Assembly (NCBI RefSeq): GCF_028389875.1
Contig: NC_084663.1
Span: 97,639,190 to 97,703,189 of the forward strand
Reading direction: 5' to 3'
DNA from: Rhea pennata
Lineage: Eukaryota > Chordata > Aves > Rheiformes > Rheidae
DNA: 64,000 bases
Position numbers and translations under genes: made by a program
Notes under the pieces: generated by a model
Seen by the model: the letters and a program-made list of their open reading frames with translations, nothing else
What the model was told of the DNA's origin: nothing
Databases searched by the model: none
Shown: positions 45,319 to 58,267 of the stretch, piece after piece
Layout of the letters: every line of letters starts with the position of its first letter
Position numbering within the stretch: the first letter of the stretch is position 1

Positions 45319-46969
45319 ATATTTTGTTCTTTTAATGCAGGGTTTCTTTTCGACTCAATGCCATGTGAATATTGCCCTGCATGCTTCTCTAAAAAGTTTC
45401 TAAACTAAACTCTCTAAACTTCTCTACGAGTGATTTCTCATAAGACCTTGTTAGTCCAGGCTTGGTCTGCACTTGTGCATTTCAGAGTGTTAGTTCAGCT
45501 CTCCATCCAGAGCTTCGTGCTCTAAAGATTGGCATAACTGGGTTGGAAGGAAATAAGCATGGCGGGGTTTTGTGGAGAGCTTCATACGTCCAAGTCCCAA
45601 GTGCACAGTGCCAGATTTTCAGAGTAGTAGTTCAGTAACAAGGAAGCCAAATGACTCTCTTTAAAGCAGATTAGACAGCGAATCCTTGGATCTCATGCTT
45701 TCTTTTCTTAGGCTGGTATTGTTCAGAGCCTTAGGCTTTTTATGCTGACCCAGAGCTTTAAGCACGTTCCACTTTCTCAGTCGGCACACAGTCTTGAGCA
45801 CACCAGAACTCCATTTCACAGAAAACTCTTAATACCTTGTTCACCTTCTAATTTCGAATTCAGCCATCTGTGCGCTACATTGTGAGAGGAAATGACAGAA
45901 AGCTACGAAGTTAATCAGCAAAAATCGGTAGATCCTAAGGGAGCTGCCCCTAGCCTAGCTGTTATAGCCAGCACTGATTTTTCTGTTTTAAACTGCTGAC
46001 GTTTTTTAAATGCTCTCAAACTTGCATCTTTTAGACTGAGCTTTTTATGTATTGGATTTGCCTTTAAGACAAGGACCACATAGGGTTGATATTTGAGTGA
46101 GGTGGAAAAGAATTGCTAGAATAAAAATACTTATCTTAAGAGCCTGTAAACCACCTTGCTTCTGTGGGGTTTTTTTGTTTGTTTGTTTGTTTTTTAAAGA
46201 TATAAGTTGAGTTTGGAGCTTGATCTGAAGACCATTGCTCTTGCTTGCCCTCCAAAGGATTGATTTATTTCACAAATATAATTTCTTTTCCCTCTCCTTT
46301 TCCTCAAGAACTGTGCTTTCATTATGGAGAGGAGGATATTTAAACATATACTTGATTATATTTGAAATACATACTTGACTATGCAGGACTGGGCCCAGTC
46401 CTGCAGTGCATCTCTAAGAGTAGTCTCCCTGAGCTATTGCAGTTGCAGAATGGAGGCCCTGTGTGTGCAGCTAATCATATAAGGACTGAGACATACTGGC
46501 ACAGATCCTTGGGAATGTGCGGAGTTCTGCTAAGCTGTTGTGGCTTGACATTGATGAAAACAGTTGGTAAAGTTGGATCTGATTGTAAATTCTGACTTCT
46601 GAAGCAAAGAGGTTCCTCTTGGAAGGCTCATAGGACTTGTTAAATACAGAAGTTTGTAAATTCTGTAACCTGAATGATTTCTAGAGATATTTATCAAGAA
46701 ATAGACAGTTATATTCAAATCATTCCTTTTTGTATGCCTAAGATATAAGACTAAGCAGTTAACAACAAAAGGAGCCGAATAAGAATATAGACAAAATTAA
46801 AATACCAGTGGTGAGGGGGAGATTATTAGTTCTTTCTCCAGTTAATACATGAGTAAAGTAATTAATTTATATTTCTTGGAAAGTTCCTTAAACTAAAGTG
46901 TGCAAAAGTCTAATGATTTTTTCTTTCAGAGAATTAAATATTCCAAGGAAAAGTGAAAGAAATCTTGCC

Positions 46970-48130
46970 CAACAACTATGGAGTAGCTTTCCAGATATGA
47001 ATCAGACTGAAGCCATGCTGTCGTGTTTCCTAGAGCTGGACCAGATACTTCTGACTTCTTGGAGATCTTGCAGGCTTAAGCAGAGTCACCACTGGCCCAT
47101 TCTCCCTGCTGATGTTTAGAGTCCTGCAGATGCAGTGAGAACTGGGAATAATCAGATAATTTTCAGCCTGGTGCTGCTCGGGAATGCTATTACTGTCAAG
47201 ATCATCAGTCATGCTCACCAAGAAGAAGGCTTCTAGTCAGGGTGCGAGAGGTGTCTGTGCTGCTGCTTGAACTGGCTTGAGGAACAAGGTCATAGCTGAA
47301 CTGCCTGATACTGCCATTGGACTGAGTGTGCAGATAAGCAGAAAGTTAGTTTGGGGATCTTTCCACTGTGTCACTAACTGCAGAATATTGGACTGGTAGA
47401 GAAGAAAAATGGGAATGAGAGACCATGGCAGTTGCCAAAATTCATTTGTGTCAGATGGAGTTCCTTGTAGGGTCCTAGTATTTTTCTCTGGTGCTTTGAG
47501 CTATTGGTGAGAGATCTGCAGTGGGTGTGGGATCTGATCTGTTCTGGCACTGAAGAAGGCCATTTCTCCTTTTCTGCTGCCAGAGACTGAAGGTGGTTTT
47601 GATATGTGTCTTTAGTTACAGTAGGATTGATATAATGAGATGGTACTCCCAAGCAGGAAGAGGGTTGAACCAAATAGCTCCTAACTGGGAGATGTCTGTA
47701 TTCCTAGTACCCAGAGAGTAGAAAGAGCATGGTTGTATCTGGGCTGTTCTTGCAGGGCTTTGATTGTATCTTGCCTGGGAGGGGGGAGTATAGTAGTGTC
47801 TTGCAGTCATGATTCCCTGATCATCCAGACCGAGGACTCCCTTTGTAGAGCTTACAGAGTACAGTGGAGATTGGGTTGGGTAGGATGAGGGTGAAGAGCA
47901 TCTCGGTATCATCCAGAAACACGATCAGGGCATAGGTGCTCTGCAGTCTGGGAGGGATTTTCAGCCTAGGAGCAGAGATGTTGTCATGGGCACTTAGGAT
48001 CTTTGATGTTCAGGTTAACAGTCTGGCTGCTAGGACTTTAAAAATATGTGGGAGAAGATGAGGGCTATCTTGGCTGTTGGAGACAGCCCCAGTTGTGAAG
48101 TTGCCCAGGAAGTCTGTGACATGATAAATA
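46970..48130. other. Unidentified GC-raised block, possible decayed element or pseudogene
   Basis: This kilobase is less AT-rich than its flanks and holds two overlapping minus-strand frames (47374-47673, 99 codons; 47616-47912, 98 codons) in adjoining reading frames. The translations look moderately protein-like but match no family I know, and stops interrupt any longer reading. It may be an old transposon, a processed pseudogene on the minus strand or unrelated non-coding DNA. Confidence 0.2.
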
Positions 48131-51100
48131 TTCTTTTTAAGTGAGAACATAAATTCCTCTCCCTCAGGTGTGTCGTGCCAGCTTCATCTATTGCCTGATG
48201 TTATGTTTTTTCACTCTAACAAAAATGTATTCCCCTTTCGGGTAAAAGAGGACATTCCTGATGTATTTCCTTTGGCTGTGGATCTGTAATTATTGTTCTT
48301 GAGTTTATTTGTGAGCTACTGAGGCCTTTACTAAAGATGGTTTGCCTATGATGTCAGAAGAGCTGTTCCTGTTTTGAGTCTCTTGATGGTTTTTCTTTTA
48401 CCAGAAGGAAGTTCCAAGGAGTTAAGTTTGCTACAGTTGGCATCAAATACACAGCACTGGAAATCTCTTACGAGGTTTAGTGAAGCTGTTAGTGGGGGGA
48501 GGTGAGAAGTGCTCCTTAACTTCTCTTACTTTACTATACATCTGTGGCAAATCATTTAGCTCTGATGAGAACTAAAAAGAGCAGGTTCATTGAGGATGTC
48601 AGTCAGGTTTGCAGATTTGCATCATCCATGTTCCTTGTGCTTTTATTCACTTTAGAGATCTGGGGCAGCAGAGTTTTTCTGTAAATACAGAGGAAACCTC
48701 ATCTCTTGCTCTGTTTGCAGCTACTGTTGTCTTTTGCATGTCTGCTAAGTAGGTGTAATGGGTTACCTGTCTGAGTGGCTGCTGTTTACATTGACAGGGA
48801 TCTGTAGGTAGGCAAAGTAAGGTATGAGGACGGAGACTTGCCAGTCTTCATCTGCTTGTTACTGTGTTGAAAAAGTTTTCCTGTTCCAAATGTCTTGTTC
48901 TGCTCTGGAGTACGTAAGTGGTTCATTAATTCTACTGCATATGATAGGTGGCAGGGAAACAATAAATAGAAAGTCAGTTTGCGGTTAAAATTGATCACGT
49001 GGAATCAGATCTTTTGGGAAAACTAGATGCAGGTTGTCACTATATCTGAAGTTAGCTATGTGCATAATTACTTATAAGACTAAGGTTATTGTGGAGTTTC
49101 AGATTTGCACCTGATTGCAAGAATTTACAGCCTAAATTTGTATTATTTCTTCTGGAATCTATTTCAGATGTGTGGAATTTACTGCCAGTGACAAGTATTT
49201 GATCATAGTGTTATTTTAAACTTGTACACATCAGCAAAGAGCCTATCCAAAACTTAGTATTCTTGACAGATATTTAAATATTTAAAACACCCTCCATATG
49301 CTTACTAAATCCAGCAGCTCAACTATATAAACAATGCTAGAAATAATGAACCAGAAAATATTCAGCATAGCATACCCTCTCCATAAATATTTCTCTCTTA
49401 TTTTAACATTCGACATTGTGAAACACAAGAAAAAAATGTTTATTTGTTTTAGCTGGTTGACGTGCTACTGAAACAAGCTTTCAGGGAAATCTGGGGAGTC
49501 CCACAAGGTGGCAGGAGCTAACTGTTCTATATTAGTGCCGTGGTCCTCAGTAAAGGTAATGAACAGATTTCACCACTTGCATGCGTTCAGATCACAAGGA
49601 AGTTAGACCAGAACTTCAAAACCCCACTTTGTATAGATGTTTCTTGGACTTCTGAATAATTTAGGCAAATGTACAGGATTCTGTCCTCAAGATAGAGGAA
49701 GATTACTCTGTCAACCAAAAGCACCTTCATCTTCATTCAGGGATATTTCTTTCCTTATAACATGCATTATGCCTCTGTGTGGAGAGCGAGGATGAAGCTA
49801 TGCAGCAACTTGCTAGCCTGTGAGGTTCACAGTTTAACAAATTGGCAGCGAGCATCTCTGTAACTTGCAGACTTACCTTGACACTGTGGGAAAGCTGATC
49901 ACGAGGACAGACATAGCAGCCAGGGCAGTGGGACTACATCAACAAAGGAATTCTTTGCTGCGTTAATATAAGGAAATAAGGCTATAGAGGTGTTTTTCTT
50001 TTGAAACTCTGAAGAATCAAAACAGTATGCAAAGTATCCAAGTTTGGGGATTGTTGAAAGTCATCAAAATAGCTAATCCTACTTAGTGAAACTGCATTGG
50101 CATTATGTAGGGCATAATGCTGAAATGCAGGGAATTTATTCCCTTCTCTTCCCTTGCCCAATCTGCTATTAAGCTGCCCAAGTTCTTGTTTCACTTGTTT
50201 GTGTTTAATTCTTTTTTTTCTTGCTTATGTTTCCATGTCCCTACTGATGGTCAGCTCTCTTGTGAAATGTCTTGTGATCACAAAAGAATGTGTACGTGTT
50301 ACTGAAGAAGTGATTTGATAGAGGTCTGGGTATGTACTTGCCTAACTTGTGCTTTGGGTGCTAGGTCTCAGGTTCTTACAAGAGTTTTCTAACCTGCTTG
50401 AGAAATCTGTGGACTTTCAGGGATTTAGTTGGCAGAAGTAACTCTGAACAAAACAGATTAAGATGACCAGCCCTGATTCAGCAAACTGCAAAGAGCACTG
50501 TTATTGAGACTTACGAATCTCTTCATTTGTGTTTTTCAGAATGAAAAGACAGTTTCTGTATATCAGCCAGGTATTGCTGGGAATAGGCACAACCATGTTT
50601 ATGGGGACACACAATGCAGTTCACTAGCACTAGGAAGAGAATGGGAATGGATAGTTCCTTCCTTAACCAATAGATAGATATTTGGAGTAGAAGCAGTTCA
50701 AATCTCACGTGAAATCATGGGTTCTCCCTTTTCCTTTACTGTCAAAGGCTTGTTATTATACTGTAAAAACAAAACAGAACAAAAACCCTAAGCATTTGTG
50801 ATGGGGATATGGAATAGCTACATGAGGTGAATTGATTAAAAAATTGTTCCCACTTACCTATGAAATCATGTTGCTTCTTTCTAGCGATGATGGAAACAAA
50901 TTTAGAACTAATTAAAAATCATTCCTGTGGTGATTTTCACACTTGTTGCACTAAGATGCATTGTTCACTAAAATACCTATGTCTTGTGCTACTAAAGGGA
51001 GGACACAAGACAAGACTCAGAGCTGAACTGTGTGTCTCAAAAGTTCTCATCAACTGTTGTAAAGTAGTAGCATAAACCGTTATCTCACTGAAACACAGGA

Positions 51101-54100
51101 CCTTCAGAAACATTTGGTTTTACATCCATTTGCTGGAATACGTGAATTGTAGGAAAATTCTCTTAACTTTTGGTTTTAGTGCAGACATGAATAGTTTTTA
51201 TTGGATGCAATCAGATGATATTGTGTCATTACAAAGTGAAAATTTTGCAATTTCTAACAGCTACACTTTTCATAGGCTTTTTATGTTCATTCTTTCCTAA
51301 TGATTATTTTAAAATTTTATATAAGTAAATTATTAAGCAAGCATTCAGCATTTGATGAGCACACTACTGAAATGTTGCATTAATTTGGATACAGCTGGAA
51401 AGGCTTATGATTTACACAACCATGTATCATATATGATTGGAATGACTATCAGTTAGAACTTAGATGGAATAACTATCATCTGTGAGTATGTCATTGCTTG
51501 CTTAATCTCAGCTGTATCTATGTCACTAGTTCTTTCTGAAATTTTCAGTCATCCAAGTGATATAGATGCTTCGTTCTCAGAAAACCCACATATGTTTATG
51601 TACAGATGAGGGAAGAAATCACTTTTAAACTTTAAGCAGGAGATGATATTTTATAACCAAGATGTCCGTTTTCGATGATGTTTTTCAAATGTAGTGCTTT
51701 TATACCAAAAATACGTGGACCATCGCATAGCTTGCAGAGAGTGTATTTCCACAACACTTTCACAACTATTCAGAATTTAACAGCAAAGAAAAGTTTGTTG
51801 TTTAAATTCCTTTATTCACAAAAAAAAGTGGTTCTGATGGAATGCCAGAGTTGGAAAGAGTAACACAGCAACTTGATTTAATTTGATCATGGGGCCAGTG
51901 TGGAAGAGGGCTGCGGAGTATATAATGACATGTCTGTTGGCCAGAGTAGTTGTTTTTTCAGAGGACAGTAGACCCTATGGTATTTCTCAGGTGTGATAAG
52001 TAAATGAGCATTAGAGATTTCTGTGTTGTGGTATACTTAAAACTATTGCAGTGATCCTGAAGGCCTAGTAAAGATTATTGAATCACTTTGCAGTTTACTG
52101 TTGTTGCTGTGTTGCCTCCCAGTTAATCATGTTGTTACTGGAGGAAATAGAGGTAGAAGGTGGAGAGGACTACACAGAAGATGCTCTTCGTCAGTGTAAA
52201 TGTCTTCCAGGAAACTTAGGTCTTCCCTCAGTATCCTCCAAACCCCATTTGTAATGTCTCAATTCTTCTGCTGATTTTAGTTAATTTGGGGACAACTGAG
52301 GTCCTTCCATCCACTAACTCCCCTATGGAGGTGCTGAGTGCTTTATCTTCTTGCCTTGGGAATGCAGAGCATCACTGGCCTCTGGTAAATGCCCAGCATG
52401 ACTAAGGAGTCCAGCCAGACAGGCAATTATTCTTATTTTCAGCCAACTTTCTAAAAACACTCTGTTCACGTGTAGCATTGTTAATCTCATGTTTTACTGA
52501 TAGGTTGGATTTATCTCAAACCCTATGGGTATGACTACATTGCAGACTGCCATGTTATGTGGTTACATGAGTGTGCTTTAAGTAAAGTAGCACAAATAGC
52601 AGAAGTGGTTTAGAAATGATAGCATGGAGCTCTGGGCAAGCTAATTTAACGTGTATTGAGTCCTTAGCTCATGAAGCGTCCTGGACTACCATAGTTAGTG
52701 CTTCTGGCGTTTAATGCTTAGTTTGTTTAAATTGGACTTCAGGGTCTGGGGGTGTAGCATGTTAAAATCATGTCAAGTCACTGGGGCCAGTCCCTAACCT
52801 GTGGTGGTGTCCTGTGCAATAAGAACAGGTCTTGGACTTTCCTTTAAGATGCAAAATTTGGTTAGACTGCAGTAACAACTTTTCGTACACTAGCAAGCTG
52901 CACATCCTGTTTATAGCATTAGACTTTGAAAAAAGTACTTTCTTCTCAGAAATTTATTCTATTAACTTGATATTTTTTTAACAGTACATATTGGAGTTTT
53001 TTTATTGTTAATGAAAAGAAAACTAACGGGCAGTAAGATGTCTGCTACAAGGCCTGTTCTTGGTTTGGTTGGTGTGCAGGGAGAGACATATTTCCCTTAT
53101 TGGTGCTTGGGTATAGTTTTTACTCTGCTCTTCTACCTTTCTATGAAGGAAGCTGTAACTGAAAACTTAAGTACCCTGGGGAATATAGGGAAATATAAGT
53201 AACTTGGCCTCAGCATTGACTGACTTTTAGGTATCTGAAGTATCTATAGAGTGCCAGTGAATTTGGTATCTGAGGTATTGTTACCCACTGCTTAGACAGA
53301 CAGAGTCTATCTTTCAGGTAACTTCGGGGAAGAGTCAGGTGAGTCTGTCCAGGTGACAAGAAATTGAAGTGTTGTGACTGACTAACGCTCCAAATGTTGG
53401 GCCAGACCTTGTGTCTGTAGGCCAGACCTACACCAGCACAGTCCTGAAAAGAACAGTATTCTCTTCCTGCACCAATCTAGTGTCTCATAGAAAAAAAAAT
53501 AAGATTTATTTTTAAAAAAGATACAGTATATAGTGTGCTGATGGTTTAAACAAGCGTCCATTGACAGAGAATTATGTCTTTGTGGTTGATGCACTGTGTT
53601 GGTGTGTGAGTGAAGTAGTAAAGTTCATAACCCACACTGATACTCAAGTCAGAAGATTAAATTGGAACAGTGGAATTGCTTTGACAAAACCCTAAATGCC
53701 AGAGTTTCAGAATTCCCCAAGCTGCTGGGTATAGCAGCTGCTTACTCTTCAAAATGCGCACTTCCACTTTCTCCGTTCTTTTTGGCGACAGAGCCAGCAG
53801 CAGGTTTAGCTCCTCAGCACTGCTCGAGGCAGGGGCCCAGCGAGCACCCGTGGAGTTTGGCAAGGTCAGAGATGCAGCGCTGCAGCTGATGACATCTTAC
53901 AAGGTTAATGGTGGCAACTCAAAGGTTGACAGTCTCCCATTGACCACCATGCTTCTCTGCAACAGTTAAAAATGTATGGATAGCAACTATTGCAGTGGAC
54001 TACCTCTGTAGCCACTGCTTTTGCAGCTCAGAGTTTTCACTTAAGTATCAGTTAACCCAAGTTTAACTTGAGGAGTGCAGAGCAGATTCAGGAAGAGGAT

Positions 54101-56387
54101 AATTTGTGCTACTAGGAAGCTAGTGTTTAACAACTGCAGAGTGGCTCTTTTGTGCAGATGCAAGAACATGGTTTGGATCTATAAAGCATTGCACCACTGG
54201 TAATGGGTGTTCTACATTAAACTTGCGATTTTTCTTCTGACTAGCGTAAAGAAAAAGACCTTAATTAGAGAAAGGTCAATATAGGGATGCTATTACTGGA
54301 TTTATATTTAGATGGGCAGGTAGCTAACGTGTGTCTTTATCTGTATTCCTTGTGTTCTTATTTGAGTGGCAGGAAGAGGCTCACCATTTTCTATGGTGTC
54401 CCACAGGTATGTTTTAAACTTCAGTGCAAGAAACCTGTATGGTTTTTCTTCGTTAAGAGGTTTCCTGAATTTATATGTGCATCAGTTAGAATTTTAAATA
54501 GTGCATTGTCTTTTGGTGGCTGAATCTAGCAACGCAAACAAACGTTTTTCTTATGTGTATCCGATCACGTGTCAATTTTGAATGTTGGTGATGTATTTTG
54601 TGCTTTATTTCTTCCTTTTTTTTTTTTAGTTTCTAGTATGTAGCACTTTAATATTACTATAAAAGTAAGATGCTCACACAAACACTGGAGAGAAAAATCA
54701 CAAACTAGAAAAGAGAAAATGTAAGAAATGTGATTGAATGATAAAAATGATTCATTTATTTACAGATGATACACTGAGAAAACAATAGCAAAACTCTTAG
54801 AGAAGGATATATAATAGCCACTGATTCACGTGTCTGGTTTCAGTAGGAAGTTTTTGGATACAAGTGGGCATCATCATGAGCAATGTTAAAGCAAATGTTT
54901 GTTCTCATATATGAAACCCTAAGTTGTTTATTACTGAAGATGAAATGTTCTGATTTTTTAAAGCAAATTGCAGTTAGCCAAAGCTGACTGGTGGTTTTAC
55001 AAAAGTATCTTGAGTGCAATTTATGTATGATTATTCAGAGAAACTAGTTGTTGGTAACAGAGAAGAACAGCTAAAGACTGGGTGACTTTTATCTCATAAA
55101 TACATAGTGATCATTGAAAACTCTACTGTATTTAGTGGAATTGCATGTTGGATGCTGTCTTGCTTTCTTCTTGACAGAGCCCTTGCTCTCACCTTTCCTG
55201 GGAAAAATCCTGTATCTGCAGTCACAGCTGCGACTGGTTTGGCTAGGACTACCCTTCATTTGATGAGTTTTACTTCAAAAGGGGTGTTGGTGGCAGAAAT
55301 TCAGGATTCAGTGGGGTCAAACTCCATGGATCTGTGTTTGTTTATTTATTAGTTTTTTTTAGAGCTGTAGCTCTGGTGCTGAAGTCTTACATTGCATAGG
55401 ATCATGCTCTCGATTGCTAAGGTTAAAATAAGTGCCAAACTTGGGGCTTCCTGATATGTGTGTTAACATAGTGACCTGGAAAAAACAACTGTGTCCTGTA
55501 TGCAGAACTCAAGTTGTAATAGTGGTTTTCCAGTGTTTCATTAAGATAAATTTAATTTGAAAGACTTATTTTAAATGTGTCAAGGCTTGAATTGGATGAA
55601 ATGTCTAGTGAATTAGATGTGAAACTGGAGGAAGTTTTTTTTCCAAAGAGAAGGTAGCAATATTTGGCCAAACTATTAAAGGATTCTGTGAAAACAATTA
55701 CACATACTCTAAAGGAAATTATTAAAATAAATAGTTGTGTGTAGAGGCTGCTTCTAATTGGGTTTGATGTTTTATCACAGTTAGTTTTCCATTTAGGAGG
55801 GAAAGATAGGAGCCATAAAACTTGATGCAAATTAATGGAATAAAATAGCTTTCTTTGTAACTGCTCTTTGAACCTTTGTATTTCTTTTAAGAATATGCTT
55901 ATGGAGTATTACAGAGGTACATTTAGGAAGGAAAATGGATTATTTTAAAAACAGAAGTATATGTCTTTAATCAGTTGTTTCTGACAGAACTAGAAAACAG
56001 AGAAGCTTAAATTAATGTAACTTTTAAAAGAAAGTCTGTTTTGCATTTTAATCTTGTAGAGAACAGCTTTCATTCTTAAAGTAAAAACAAAACAAAAATC
56101 TTAATGCATTTTAAATATCAAAATTCTTTAAAATCATTTCACATGCCACAACTAATACATAATCTACATCAACTAAAATTCTGTGCCTCTAAACTCCCCA
56201 AAATCTTGGTCTTACAATAAAGCTAAGAAAAGGACAATGGTGTTAAGATTATTATGCCACATTATTTGTTGTAACTGAGTGGCTTCTGTCTCTAGTAGTG
56301 AAGAAATGGAAAATAATTTCTAAGGATAACAGTGTTGGGAGAGGGAAGAGAAGGAGAGCCTGCTGCTTGAGGTAGGATTTTCTTTTC

Positions 56388-56410
56388 TTTTTTTTTTTTT
56401 TTTTTTTTTT
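56388..56410 (+). repeat. Poly-T run (23 T)
   Basis: A homopolymer preceded by TTTTCTTTTC and followed by AACTTGG. Confidence 0.85.
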
Positions 56411-58224
56411 AACTTGGAATATTTTACACATTATATATGTACAATTTTTGTAGCAGATCTGAAGTTGATCTGGCAGTTCTGTGTGTTTGTTAAGTAGGAA
56501 GTGGCTTTTTGGTGATGGAAATCTGTGATTTCATGTATGCTTCATAATTTAAAAAGCTTTTGTGTATATGTCCACGTCTGAAAGTAAATGATAAAACTTC
56601 TTAGAAGCTAAGTTCCAAGAGTCATTAAATGAGTGATTCTGCTAGTTCTCAATACACAAGTTGTTGTTGGTGTTTTGTAGACTACTTTATAAATATACCG
56701 GAATTGATTGATCTGTTTAGTGTTGAGTGTTTTGGCATTGTATAGTTTGTGTAAGTGTTGGAATTTGTCCCTGAATCTTACAGGAGGCAAGATCACAAAA
56801 GTAGACTGATGTTGCAAATTTGAGTGGAGGATTGTTTGGATGTCTTAACTGACAGTCACTTCCAGATTAAGTTTTGCAATTTTTTAATTGTAAATTCAAA
56901 TTTTTGTTTATTTCTTTCTTTTTTGCTGTTAGATTTCCTTACTGGTTGCCAGGAGCCTATTAAAGGAAGCTTTCACCCGTTCAAGGTTCACCAGTATTAC
57001 TTTTTCCCTCTGAATCTTCTTCTGCCATGTCCTCCCTATCATAGTGTTTTTCTGAGCAACTTTAATGCTCATAAAAAGCTGCAGAGTAACAGGCTAGGAG
57101 AAGTCATCCAGTCAGTTCAGGGGAAATTAGTTCTATCACAAATTTGTTCTCTCCATCAGTAGATCTGTCTCCTAATTTTGGAACGAATACTGAGACAGTT
57201 TGATGCCTTAATCTCTACCTGTCTTTAATCTAGGAGATGAGAGAGGTCAGAAATTGCTAAATGTAAAGGAATTTTGACAATTCTAGTTTAAGTAATGTAG
57301 AAATGTCAAGTTAATGTTAAAATCGTACATACCATCTGCTAGATTGGAAGTACCTGGATTTTCTAACTCATCAGTTGTTAAGTATATAAGTTTAACGCAG
57401 GAAAATTAGAGAATACTCTTTCAGGAGGTTGCTGTTTCCTATCTTCTGTCTTCTTTCTGAGGTAGGTTTCTATCCTGTCTAATGGCTGCAGGATGATTAT
57501 ATAATTGAAGATCCCTTTTGATGGCTGCTTTCAAAAATTTATATTTTTCCTGCAAGAAAGCAGTTGACACAACATTTAAAGGTAATGGGTTTTCAGTTTT
57601 TTTTATCATTATTTCAGAAACACTAAAATAATGTCCAGTAGGTGTACGGACTCCTGAAAAATGAATTGAAGCCTACCAACAATGGACAAATCTTAGTTAC
57701 TTTTGAAGACCCCTAGGAAATAATGAGTGGAGTGTAAAAACTGCTGATCCAGTGCTGTATCTGCACTGAAGTTACAGACCTCATGACAGGGTAATTAAGC
57801 TAGCCAGCAAAAATAATGACGGAAGTCCAACTGTAGCATTATGCACAAATTGTTTTGCTTTGCTGAGAAGAATAGTCGCCTAATGATGACTTTTACAGTC
57901 CTGCCCCCAAAAGCCTGCAAATGGCGAACTTTGATTTAAAATGTATTTGTTATTTTGATGACCTCAGCCAAGGAAACCTGGGAGGGGTGAAGATATAGAG
58001 AATAATTATTTGAAGTACAAGCAGATGTTACTCTAGTTTCTCAAGGAAGTTTCTTACGTAGAAAGACAGAGCTAAAGCAATGGAGCTTTTTATGCTGGAA
58101 GCAATGCAATACTTCAGTCTGTGTCCCTCCAACTTTTACTCTGTAGCATCTGTTGCCGTAGAGATGAAGTACTTTGAATAATAAAAGAGTCGAGAGGATT
58201 GATAGAGGAGGGTCTTTCAGAAGA

Positions 58225-58227
<3 letters not shown>

Positions 58228-58262
<35 letters not shown>
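58228..58262 (+). repeat. Poly-A run (35 A)
   Basis: The run follows GAAGACTT and is followed by GTAAAACAAATAAG. An AATAAA-type hexamer lies about 48 bases upstream (near 58179), so it could be the tail of a retro-inserted transcript on the plus strand, but no gene body or target-site duplication was found. Confidence 0.88.
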
Positions 58263-58267
<5 letters not shown>

